This document shows, one piece after another, positions 47,808 through 56,828 of a stretch of DNA of 64,000 nucleotides. Positions within the stretch are counted from its first letter, which is position 1, and each line of letters starts with the position of its first letter. Source of the stretch: Cylindrotheca closterium (Eukaryota; Bacillariophyta; Bacillariophyceae; Bacillariales; Bacillariaceae); contig CAKOGP040002424.1 in the NCBI GenBank assembly GCA_933822405.4, forward strand, positions 248,395 through 312,394, given 5' to 3'. The position numbers and the translations under genes were made by a program. The notes beneath the pieces are model-generated. The model was given only the letters and a program-made list of their open reading frames with translations, searched no databases and had not been told where the DNA came from.

Positions 47808-49582
47808 TCATATAGAGCTATCGTACTTCATTTGTTCTGACTTTCTTTCAAACACCAAAACGTAGCTCTCGGATACGCCAATGAGTTGTGCCATGGTCTC
47901 TTGGACATGCAAATCTTGCATCTCGTACCACTGTTTGGAAGCTTTGTGTTGGACATGGCATTTGTAGAACCCCTCCTGCAGCGGGTCATGCTTGCCCTCT
48001 CTTCCAACATCGGCCGGACTCTCATGGGTAATATTGGCCACTAGATCGTACTTGTCCGCCAAAAGGTCGGGAAGTTTGGTAATCACAAAATCTGTGGCTG
48101 CATTCAGCAGTTCCGACTTTTCCAATGCAGTGGTAGCAATCGCCTCCTGTCCATACTTTGTGAGCAGAGCCTTCAACTCCTTCACCTGTGTGTGTGTGTG
48201 CAGCAATCAGGTTGGTATACAATGAATGTTAGGCGCTGAAAGTGTTATTCGACCCAAGCAATTGCAAATCAGCCACTTACGCTCATGTGCTTCACTTCCT
48301 CTGCTGTTGGTGGAATCGTTTTGCCATTTTTTGGAAAGGTGTATGCTCCCAAATCTAAATTTTTGACAGGGAATGCCACAATGGTTGGGTTCTTTTCTCT
48401 TGAGTAATTGTTCTTTCGAAATCGCCCAAGATGCAAGATGAGGTATGGTGGTAGCTCCAAAAGTCGATATCGTTTCCGTTGTGCCACCCCACTCTGACTG
48501 ACTGCATCAGAAAAGGATAGGCCATCAAATTTTTTCAATACGTTGATGAGGGGCTCTTGAGGAATGACAAGCCCACCATCGTCGTCCCGAAAGAGTGGCT
48601 TTTCGGGAATGTCCAATGTCAGTTGCAAAAAGGATGTTTCAATAACCGTTTCTTCAACCTCATCCATTGCGGCATCACCCGCGTCACCATCTTTTCCATT
48701 CTTGTCCTCATATTTTTCGTCCAGCACTTTGTATTTTTGCGTGGTGACTTCCACCTTTCCTTGAAAGGTCTTGTAAATGATACTCGAGCCGGGTTTCCGG
48801 CTTCCCCCCAACCCAATGTGCAATTGATTCAGTAGCCATGACATGAACTCCCCGGCTTCTGCCTGCGTCCCCACTTGAAAGCGTTTCTTGGATTCGTTCG
48901 AGACTGCCTGTATCAAATTGTGTGGATCCACATGACTCTTGAATCGCTTGTCGCTCCAAATCTTGCGGACTAATTCGCCAAAGCACAAGGCCAAATGCGA
49001 GATTTTGTGGGGTGGCTTTTTGGGTTTCTTACTATTTTTCTTGCTGCTGGAAGACTGTATGAACAACTCCTTATTGGTCAAGCTTAAAAAGTAATCTCGC
49101 AAGGGCCGAACATGTGCCAAGGCTTGGACCGTCGCGTTGACAAAATCCGTCTTGTGCAGATTGTTGAGGCCCACATATCCCGGCAAGTATCGCCGTCCAA
49201 ACAAGTCTCGGGCCAGCCCCATATTGGCATCTAGAGCGGCAATTTCTGATTTCGAAAAGGTGGGATGCAACGCAGCGGAAATGTCCGATAGAGAAGAATC
49301 CACAATCTCATAGTCGTCTGGCAGACAATGAAAGGTGCCATTGGTCAAGTGGACGTATACATAGTGTCCGTCATTGACCGAGTGCACAAAGGCCGGAGTG
49401 CTCTTTCCTTTCCCTCGAAAGAATTTACCGCATACGAGACAAGCGTAGACATGGGGGCCGGATTCCATTGAGACGGAACAAGAGGGTTCAAAGTCAAAAT
49501 CCAAAAGTGATCGTTCAATGGTGTCCAAATAAGGACAAGCTTCGCTCTTTTTTCGTTTCTTGGAAGAATTGTCAGTCGACAT
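47808..49582 (-). CDS. USP39: Inactive ubiquitin-protease-fold splicing factor USP39 (Sad1)
   Basis: Exons 49582-48281 and 48185-47808 with a 95-nt intron (GTAAGT...CACACAG, phase 0) give 559 residues, the family length. An N-terminal ZnF-UBP (about 16-100, CLVCG and H residues) precedes the USP fold. The Cys box reads GLNNLHKTDFVNA, with Asp146 where active enzymes have the catalytic Cys, and the His-box region (EGFYKCHVQHKASKQWYEMQD) lacks the usual GHY. These losses are the family norm: USP39/Sad1 holds the tri-snRNP together for spliceosome activation instead of cutting ubiquitin. A Lys/Ser-rich insert (SSSSKKNSKKPKKPP) sits in the palm. A TG repeat forms the acceptor tract of the intron. 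Confidence 0.94.
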
Positions 49583-49965
49583 GTTCTAAGTATTGTTGAG
49601 TAAATAACACTGTATATAATATGGGGGAGATGGGCTGTCAGTTCTATGCTTCAGTTGTCATGCATGGCCTTTAGACTTTCCGTTTGTCTACTCTATGATG
49701 TCTTTTTGATTTTGTGTTTTCGTTTGTATTGATCAGGTTTTCAAGAGTGACCGACGACGGACAGGATCTGCACATGTGGAACTGCCAGACAATGATGCTG
49801 ATGGACCGCAACAACAAAACATCAAATTGCATAACCGCACTTGATAACACACACAAATCGTTTGTTTGCATCGACAGATATTCTACTTAGCACAAGAAGC
49901 ATTGGAATTGCCAACGAATAGCTACGACAAATAGAAGAAAAAACATAAGACACAGACAAAATACA
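49583..49965. promoter_or_regulatory. Divergent intergenic region, USP39 / SPC1
   Basis: About 383 bases between head-to-head starts. AT-rich at both ends (TATATAAT at about 49614 near the USP39 start on the minus strand). No additional frame of note. Confidence 0.45.
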
Positions 49966-50290
49966 ATGGACTACCAAGGACAACGACTCGCTGAGCTTAT
50001 ATTCTACTGGATCATCCTTTCATTTGGAGCAGTAGGGTGGGTTATTGGATTCTTTCGACAAGACTTTATGGTTGTCTTTCAATTCTGGCTTGTGGGTGTT
50101 GCAATTTCGGTCGTGGTAAGTTCAGGCCAATTATACAGCCATGGATGGATTACTCCAAACGAATTTCTCACCTCCCGATTTTCTTTCTTTTCATCTCCTC
50201 CTACAGCTATGTGTTCCAGACTGGCCATTCTACAACAGGCATCCAGTCAAATGGCTCGAGTCTGTACCAGATAGACGGGGGCAAAAATAA
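49966..50290 (+). CDS. SPCS1: Signal peptidase complex subunit 1 (SPC12)
   Basis: Exons 49966-50115 and 50207-50290 with a 91-nt intron (GTAAGT...TACAG, phase 0) give 77 residues, the normal size of this tiny subunit. The start MDYQGQRLAELIFY matches the family signature (M-D-x-x-G-Q-x-L-A-E). Two transmembrane helices follow, and the C-terminal exon reads VPDWPFYNRHPVKWLES, the conserved WPFY...HPxxWL tail. SPC1 is a non-catalytic partner of the ER signal peptidase and shields membrane proteins from unwanted cleavage. Without the small second exon the gene would be missed or truncated. Confidence 0.95.
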
Positions 50291-50676
50291 GTGTTGTTGA
50301 TTATAGCACTATATGTTTTATAGAACCAAAATACTTTGAAACGGATCACTATACTCCTTGCGTGATACTATCTCTAGGGTAGAAGCGTGTTGTGTGATGA
50401 TAGCATTGTCTTTTATACAACCGAAATACTTCTGAAACGGATCACTCGTACCTCTCGTTTCGTGATTTCGACTCTAGTGTGGAAGTTTTTGCGGAATTTG
50501 TAGCAGCTATTGTTCATTACTGTTCTTTTACTCTCTCACAACTTCTGGCTCGTCGTCCCCCTGTACCCTGTTTCATCATTGTAGCCCAAACAATAACAGT
50601 CTTCTTTCCAATCACAAGAGAGCAGTGAAAAGGAACAGTTGCACCTTTCCCATGCAGCCAACGCAAACCAATTTGC
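50291..50676. other. Intergenic between convergent genes, mostly a duplicated segment
   Basis: About 386 bases between the SPC1 stop and the stop of the next minus-strand gene. Its left half is the imperfect tandem repeat listed separately. The rest shows nothing recognisable. Confidence 0.5.
50303..50489. repeat. Two-copy imperfect tandem repeat, unit about 97 nt
   Basis: Copy 1 starts at about 50303 and copy 2 at about 50400. Both run ATAGCA..., AAATACTT, GAAACGGATCACT, a CGTGAT word, CTCTAG and a final GAAG. They differ by many substitutions and small indels, so the duplication is old. It lies in the 3' region between two convergent genes. Confidence 0.7.
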
Positions 50677-51678
50677 TTATTGCCATCGGCTCTTATCGTC
50701 TGGTAGCCTTCGAGTGTCAGAGTCGGTCGTCGCTGTGGTATCAATGGCGTCGGGTGCAGAAATACGCGATTGATTGTAGTTACCAACACTGAGGATCTTG
50801 GCAAGTTCCGAATTGGCAAAGTAGGTTTCCACCACCCATGCTATGGTTGCCAGTGGAATAATGTCCGTCAGAGGCAGAATCTCTTCGGCAAACTCGAGGC
50901 CAAATAGAACATTCGACCCGCCATAGAGAGAACGAAGCAAAGCAGCAGCGGCAGGTGCATACACAACATCCGCGAGTTCACCCAAGACAGGAACTGCTTC
51001 AGAGGCGACGCCAAAAAAGTCAATGGCCAAGCACACTAACAGCTTTCCGAAATCAGCATCTACTTGCTGCTGCTGCTGAGCAGGGCTATTGGAAGCCGCC
51101 TGCGCAGTCTTCTTTGGTTTGTTTGGATCTTCTGGAAATATCTTTTCCTTGACAAAGGTTCCTACTTGCGAAATCTGAGCGGCAAAGAAGGAGGAAATGG
51201 CGGCAAAGACAATGGCGGATAGAACTTGGCCAATGACCAGTGCCAAAAATTTGGATCTCAAACTGTTCCAAAAGACATCCGAAACGACCACCGGGTCAAC
51301 AATGGTACTTCCATCAAAGACTTCCACCGCTGTCAACAAAGAATTGGATACATGCGATACGGAAACTGGATCGACAATGCTGCTGCTCCCTACACGAAGG
51401 AGGTCAATGGCCGTCAGAATGGAACCGGATGCTTCTGTCAGCAAGGAGTTGGATGCATGCGATAGGGACGCTGGATCGACAATGGTGCTTCCAGGAAGGA
51501 TTTCCACGGCTGTCAGTATGGAACTGGATGCTTCTGGGAGCAACATCCTCTTGGTGTTGAAGAGAGTATCTTCTTTCGAGGTTTGCAACGTGGCACGCTG
51601 TGAAGGGGCAATGTTGGTAAATGCAGTACAGTTCGCAATGACCGCTGCCAAGAAAGCGATTATTCGAATTGTAGCCAT
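50677..51678 (-). CDS. Plastid-targeted membrane protein with internal repeats
   Basis: Intronless, 333 residues from the ATG at 51678. A signal peptide (residues 1-18, IRIIAFLAAVIANC) ends in TAF, a plastid-type site. Residues 53-139 hold three copies of a unit of about 27-33 residues (SILTAVEILPGSTIVDP, then SILTAIDLL...SIVDP, then SLLTAVEVFDGSTIVDP). Membrane helices follow (about 143-165, FLALVIGQVLSAIVFAAISS), then a conserved-looking hydrophobic half with AVPVLGELADVVYAPAAAAL and FAEEILPLTDIIPLATIAW. The latter resembles integral plastid proteins shared with plants, but I cannot name it. The C-terminus is polar. Confidence 0.72.
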   Translation of the reverse strand: MATIRIIAFLAAVIANCTAFTNIAPSQRATLQTSKEDTLFNTKRMLLPEASSSILTAVEILPGSTIVDPASLSHASNSLLTEASGSILTAIDLLRVGSSSIVDPVSVSHVSNSLLTAVEVFDGSTIVDPVVVSDVFWNSLRSKFLALVIGQVLSAIVFAAISSFFAAQISQVGTFVKEKIFPEDPNKPKKTAQAASNSPAQQQQQVDADFGKLLVCLAIDFFGVASEAVPVLGELADVVYAPAAAALLRSLYGGSNVLFGLEFAEEILPLTDIIPLATIAWVVETYFANSELAKILSVGNYNQSRISAPDAIDTTATTDSDTRRLPDDKSRWQ

Positions 51679-51806
51679 TGTTGTAGTGGGCAATATAATG
51701 CTTGGCACGATGAGAGCACCTGGTACCTGGTACCGTTGTCTTGCTGTGTTCCAGGAAATAAGAAAATATTTTCAATTTTCATTTGGTGAATGAATGTTGT
51801 TACGTC

Positions 51807-51831
51807 AGTCACGAGCGGGCCGCTCGTGACT
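51807..51831. promoter_or_regulatory. Perfect 25-nt palindrome in a divergent plastid-gene promoter
   Basis: Two 12-nt arms (AGTCACGAGCGG and its exact complement) flank a single G. It lies between the ATG of the minus-strand plastid gene (51678) and the likely ATG at 51901, 129 nt from the first. It is GC-rich in an AT-leaning region. It could bind a dimeric factor or form a 5' UTR hairpin. Confidence 0.65.
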
Positions 51832-51900
51832 AAAATGCGACCCAAAACCAACGCGATTTTTAATTCCATAAAATTGCGTATATTTGATGGAGACTGCAAG

Positions 51901-52491
51901 ATGATGCACCTCTGTTGGATGATAGTCTTTGCCATTTGTTTCTCATCCATTGGAATTTGTTTCGTCATTGAGCCAATGTATGCAAGAACTTCGCATCGAC
52001 GGTCTCCGATTATGATGGCAGCTTCTAGTTCTTCGAGGAGGACAGAACAACCACAAGAAGATTCCAATCATCATTCTTCCGCACCCATGGATATGTCAAG
52101 GCGAGGATTCTTGATTTCATCTTTGGCCTCAATATCCTTTCTCTCAAGTCCTCTCCTCGCGGCCAATAGTCCTTCAGATACGTCCGATACAATGCCTGAC
52201 GCTCAGGATTTTTGGAAACGAAATAGTAGTACTACTAATTCCACTCGTACATACACCACGAGACCTACTAAAACGGGAACGGCAGCATCGAAGAAATACC
52301 ATGGCCATGAGACACATCACAAAGATGAAGACCACAAAGATTTGCGCAAACATCCGAAGGTGAAAGTGAGGCCGACTGACGGAAGAAAGCACAAAGGCAA
52401 TCATACCAGCATGCTGAGGAGGACTCCGCCAAGAATCAAGGGACTGGCCAGAAACGAACTTTTCCCAAAGATTTCAGAACTTTCAGTATAA
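51901..52491 (+). CDS. His/Lys-rich protein with Tat signal, predicted thylakoid lumen
   Basis: Intronless, 196 residues from the ATG at 51901; the frame also contains an ATG at 51790 that would put 37 residues before the signal peptide, so 51901 is preferred. Residues 1-22 are hydrophobic (LCWMIVFAICFSSIGICFV), a signal peptide. Then comes a transit-like Ser-rich stretch. A twin-arginine signal follows at 66-88 (SRRGFLISSLASISFLSSP) ending in LLAA. The mature part, about 108 residues, is very basic with many His (KKYHGHETHHKDEDHKDLRK). Delivery to the thylakoid lumen by Tat is inferred. No family match; metal or pigment-protein binding through His is a guess. Confidence 0.65.
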   Translation: MMHLCWMIVFAICFSSIGICFVIEPMYARTSHRRSPIMMAASSSSRRTEQPQEDSNHHSSAPMDMSRRGFLISSLASISFLSSPLLAANSPSDTSDTMPDAQDFWKRNSSTTNSTRTYTTRPTKTGTAASKKYHGHETHHKDEDHKDLRKHPKVKVRPTDGRKHKGNHTSMLRRTPPRIKGLARNELFPKISELSV

Positions 52492-52771
52492 TTGTGATGT
52501 TGAACCACTGTAGTAGTATTCATATTGTGTTTCCTAGACGAATAGAAGACTTCTCTTCTATCTGCAGAGTATGCAGGAGTAGAAAGAAGGTGGTAACTCG
52601 TGACTCATTCAGTCGTGAGTAAACGAATCTTCGAAACGAAAAAACATCAACGTCCATCAATAAACCCACATAAAAGACATCATCGCCACGTAACACTTTC
52701 ATTTTCTAAATGTCAGCTTGACTGGTTGCAGCTTGCATATCAATCGTGACATCGTAATCAATCGCTCAGAC
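52492..52771. other. Intergenic, no gene seen
   Basis: Slightly under 300 bases between two plus-strand lumen-protein genes. No terminator or operator was recognised. Confidence 0.45.
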
Positions 52772-53905
52772 ATGAAGGTCGCAATCTACAATCTAATAGC
52801 AAGTTTTGCGTTCCTGTCGCTCGGAAACTCGTTTAGATTACACACCACAGTACCACCACCTCTTCGAGTTTCTTCAAGCCTCTCTGAATCGAATTATGGC
52901 AACGACGCAGTCGACTCTTGCAGAACAAAAGATGGAATTTCTCGTCGAGGAGCAATTGCTGCATGCGCGATACCCCTGGTCTTCTTACCTTTGACTTCAT
53001 TGGCAGCCGAAACGCCACCGGAAAACTACGAATGTCTATTGGATCTTCCACCTCTACCGGAAGATCAAGTTCGAATTTACCTTTGCCGACATGGACAAAC
53101 TGAAAATAATCGACTACGAAAAGTCCAAGGGGCCAGAGTCGACCCGCCAATCAATACAAATGGTATCATACAAGCACAGAACGCGGGAAAAGCATTAAGT
53201 AAAGCTAGTCCTTGCCCCCAAACGTTCTTTTGCTCTGACTTGCAGAGAGCACGACTAACAGCAGAACAAGCCTCGAGTCAAATCAATCCGCAAATTGTAC
53301 CAAAACCCCTGAGTCTTTTGCGGGAAGTCGATTTTGGTCCTGTTGCTGAAGGACAGCCAGTTGCAACTGCGAAAGCTGGTATGGAAGCGACCTATGCCGC
53401 CTGGGCTATTGGAAATGTTGATTACCGTCCCACTGGAGGGGGCGAATCGGGAAGAGAAGTAAGTGTTAATCGCTGCGAGCCTTCTTTGCTCAATGTATAT
53501 GTGGCTTGTGTTCTCAAGTTCTCTTTCAAGGTTCTAAATCGAGCTGTCGAGTCGATGGAATATCTTGTGAAACAAGCCGAAGATTCGCCTAATAGATGTG
53601 TTGGTGCGGTGAGCCATTCTACCTTTATTCGCATCCTCGTAGGGATATTGCTGGATGAACCACTGGTAAAGACAGCAACTCGAAAAATTGACAATTGCAG
53701 CATTACCGTTTTGGATTTTCCAAAGGGATTCAAAACTCAACGACTCGGGCCCAAGGACAAACTGTTGGGTGGACTTTTGTCTCGAGCACCGCCCGATTTT
53801 ACGCTAGATGTTCCAATTTGCACCGTCGTGAGGACGAATGAAAACCGACACTTGCCAGAGATTCCCCTGGGAGAACTACTACCTAGTCGAGCACGAGATG
53901 GATAG
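52772..53905 (+). CDS. Histidine phosphatase (phosphoglycerate-mutase superfamily), thylakoid lumen targeted
   Basis: Exons 52772-53458 and 53531-53905 give 353 residues. The 72-nt piece between has GTAAGT...TTCAAG ends and no stop, so it reads through in frame but is most probably an intron. Splicing restores GGGESGREVLNRAVESMEYL, the family's GGES helix. Residues 1-20 form a signal peptide, then FRL. A twin-arginine motif lies at 57-60 (SRRG) before AIPLVFLPLTSLAA. The catalytic box is YLCRHGQTENN (RHG 106-108), an acid lies in REVDFGPVAEG, and the second His in AVSHSTFIRI. The fold suits a phosphatase or mutase; the substrate is unknown. A PGAM-fold enzyme in the lumen is unusual. Confidence 0.84.
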   Translation: MKVAIYNLIASFAFLSLGNSFRLHTTVPPPLRVSSSLSESNYGNDAVDSCRTKDGISRRGAIAACAIPLVFLPLTSLAAETPPENYECLLDLPPLPEDQVRIYLCRHGQTENNRLRKVQGARVDPPINTNGIIQAQNAGKALSKASPCPQTFFCSDLQRARLTAEQASSQINPQIVPKPLSLLREVDFGPVAEGQPVATAKAGMEATYAAWAIGNVDYRPTGGGESGREVSVNRCEPSLLNVYVACVLKFSFKVLNRAVESMEYLVKQAEDSPNRCVGAVSHSTFIRILVGILLDEPLVKTATRKIDNCSITVLDFPKGFKTQRLGPKDKLLGGLLSRAPPDFTLDVPICTVVRTNENRHLPEIPLGELLPSRARDG

Positions 53906-54379
53906 GTCAGCATCCATTAGCTCCAGGGAGTCGCGACCCAAGACTATCTGGGCATCTCATGAACAGCTTCTACAGGGGATATTTTCCTCGGGAAGGGTGA
54001 TGAATCTTAATGAAAAGCACAATGTCTCCGGTAGGAGGTGGTTAGTCTCTGTGATAGCTCATTTATGCTGTGGATGCAAAAAACAACCACCAAACCGAGT
54101 ATATATGCAATCTGATAAATTGTAGCACTCGCTACTTCAAAGATAGCGAATGAATCTCAAAAGCAAGGCCTGTACGAGAGGTAGAACCGTGATAGAGAGG
54201 TCGTACCGTTACCAGGTACCCGCTACTCGTAGTTACAGTAGTAGTTTGTAGTTTGTTACCATTTTGAAATTTTGGCTCGAAGTGGTCCTTTGCGCGACTT
54301 CCGCGCAATCCACTTCGAAACCACCCAAAATCTGGTGTCATCTTTTGGTTTGCACACAATTTTGATATCGAGAAGCAAC
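53906..54379. other. Intergenic, no gene seen
   Basis: About 474 bases upstream of BRX1. It contains one copy of the 10-mer ACCAGGTACC (54211-54220) and a short plus-strand frame (53838-54125) that overlaps the previous gene without motifs. The BRX1 promoter should lie in the right half. Confidence 0.5.
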
Positions 54380-55460
54380 ATGGCATCATCTGACGAAGAG
54401 AAGCCCGTCGAGGAATTTGTGAGCGACGGAAGATACCGGAACAAGCAAAGATGTCTAGTTTTGTGCTTGAGAGGAGCTACTGCAAGATACCGTCACCTCC
54501 TTGAAGACATCAGAACTCTGATGCCACATCATAAAAAGGAATCCAAGCTCGACGCCGGAAAAACCGGAGTTGCAAGGGCAGTCAATGATATTGCGCAAAT
54601 AAGAAGTTGCAACTCTGTGCTTTTCCTTGAGTGTCGGAAACATCAAGATGCTTACATGTGGATTGGACGGGTCGGGGAAAATGCTGGTCCAAGTGCGCGG
54701 TTTCATTTGACCAATGTTCACACAATGGACGAACTTCGCCTCACAGGAAATTGCATGAAAGGTAGCAGACCGCTTCTAACATTTGACGAATCATTTGGGC
54801 GATTGAACCATCTGAAGCCTTTGAAGGAACTTTTTGTTGACGTCTTTGGAACTCCTCGTGGACATCCCGCAAGCAAGCCATTCATTGATAGAGTCATGGC
54901 ATTTTGCTACGTCGATAACAAGGTGAGTTGTTTCAAAGTAGAGAATATGTTGGAGAGGGTGGGTCGATGATTATATCAATGATGAGCGTATGTCAGACCT
55001 TCGGGAATGAGAAAACAACATCAATTTGTATTAAGACTACGATGGAATGAGACCTACACCCAAACCACGAACTTCTTTTCTTCCTGCATCCCCAATACCT
55101 AACTCATATTTTTTTCAATTACAGATTTGGGTTCGAAACTACCAAATCCTCGAAAAGCAACCAGAAAACGCAATGGAAGCACACCTTGCCAAAAAGGAAT
55201 CCGGACAAGAGGAATCAACGTCTCTGGTGGAAATCGGACCTCGATTTGTCCTCGATCCAATTAGAATTTTCAGAGGCTCTTTTGGTGGACAAACACTCTA
55301 TCAAAATCCAAACTTCGTATCACCCAACGATGTAAGAGCCATGGAATATAAGAGGAAAAACAATTCGTACATGCACAGAAAAGATTCGCAGAAAAGACGA
55401 AAAACACGCGATGAAGAACTTGTGATTCCGGAAGATCCGCTTGCCAATGTCTTTCGCTAA
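54380..55460 (+). CDS. BRX1: Ribosome biogenesis protein BRX1 (Brix domain)
   Basis: Exons 54380-54922 and 55125-55460 with a 202-nt intron (GTGAGT...TACAG, phase 0, the longest in the window) give 292 residues. The Brix sigma-70-like fold is evident: CLVLCLRGATARYRHLLEDI, FHLTNVHTMDELRLTGNC, GSRPLLTFDESF, and across the splice YVDNKIWVRNYQIL. The second half has VEIGPRFVLDPIRIFRGSFGG, typical of BRX1. The protein binds pre-rRNA with EBP2 in the nucleolus and is needed for early 60S assembly. Start ATG 54380 (MASSDEEKP); the frame upstream has only a TTG. Confidence 0.95.
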
Positions 55461-55584
55461 AAGCCGGCTTCTATCATATCAAGAGTCAACTTTGGTCGGC
55501 TAGAATCTCATGTGCACTAGAGTGTAATTAGCCTTTACTGTAACTTTGGCGTTACTCTTCATCTTTTCTCTATTCTATCAAAAG

Positions 55585-56828
55585 CTACCTGGTCTTCTTT
55601 TCCTCTTCTGTGAAAGTACTCGCCGACATGAAACGAATTCCCAATCCTGAAGGGTCTGTTAGCAACAGACCATCACCATCGTTGCCGTTGGTTGGATTGT
55701 ATACGATATTCAGAGACTCGACGGCTGGATTGGGCGTAATCCTCTTCTTTGTTGGTTGAAGAAGAACACCCATGCAGCCTGCCGAAGGTGCCATATAAAC
55801 CGATTTCGCGGGAGGAGCTGGCTCAAATATTGTGGTACCTTTCGATGGACGTGAATAGGGATACTCCTGGTTTTAAAACAATTTGAGCATTTGGGCCTGG
55901 CTATTTTTTCCAAAGGAACATCCTGGTAACTCACCTGCTCGACAAAGCCCAACTTTTCATAAAACGCTTTGCTTTCCTTCACATCTTTGCAGTTGACGGC
56001 GACAAGCATTATTGGGTCTGGGGTGATTCCAACAATACCTCTCATAGGAAAACCACTTGGGGATACAACGTTTACAAGTCCGTACGCATCAAGGATCTTG
56101 CCTCCAGAAGCAACCATTTGGGAAATACGATACCCCGGAACTCCAACTTGAAGGAAGTCAATATTGTTTCCAGGGGCATCATCACCACCCTTGTACAACG
56201 GTTTCATAACTCTTGAATCAAGAACCAGTTTCAAAGACATATGACCACCATACTTTGCAAAAGAAGATACAGGAATTTCAAAGTCACCTGGGATACTAAG
56301 TTGTTCTGGACCGTAGCCAAGCCACTGCAACAAGAAGAATGAGTTTTGGTGGTTGTGAGTGAGTTACCGAAGGGAAACGGCATGTTGACTGCTCGTATGA
56401 TGCAACAAAAAACGTACAATCTCCTCCACCGTATCGCGAATTCGTTGTCTCAAAATTTGGAAGTCGAAGCCTTTGACAAGAAACTCAACCATCCCATCCA
56501 ATTGCGACTTATCAGAAACGTTCACTGTTAGTCCCTGAATGATCGCTTCACTATCACCAAATTCCGGCAAGGTCCCAACATCAGCATTTACAGCTGGTAC
56601 AATTGCACCCCCTAAAGCTAATGAAAATGATGCCGCGGCTGCGGAATGAATGAGTGATCTTCGTGCCGATGAACTCTCTTCGTTGGCAAGTTCTTCAGAA
56701 AAAACATCAAATGAGTTCTTGATCGTAGTTGAAACTCGGAATCCACTGTTTTGGGGTGCGACAAACCCTTGCGCAATTTGCGATCCACCCAGGCTCAAGC
56801 AAAATAAGGCAAGATAACTCTTCATCAT
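55585..56828 (-). CDS. Glyoxalase/VOC-fold protein with Tat signal, predicted thylakoid lumen
   Basis: Three exons, 56828-56418, 56324-55935 and 55866-55585, with 93- and 68-nt introns (GTACGT...TGCAG; GTGAGT...CCAG), all phase 0, give 360 residues. Residues 1-20 are a signal peptide ending before GFVAP, the plastid site. A twin-arginine motif follows (ARRSLI, Arg56-57) with a hydrophobic run and AVNA cleavage near 83. The mature protein has a beta-rich part (SLKLVLDSRVMKPLYKGGDD) and a VOC-like module (IMLVAVNCKDVKESKAFYEK, then LGIRF at the end). VOC folds act as metal-dependent isomerases, dioxygenases or binding proteins; no metal ligands could be fixed by eye. Function unknown. Confidence 0.78.

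Noticed and set aside
53838..54125. 95-codon plus-strand frame overlapping the end of the phosphatase gene
   Set aside because: Overlaps a well-supported C-terminus in another frame and has no protein features.
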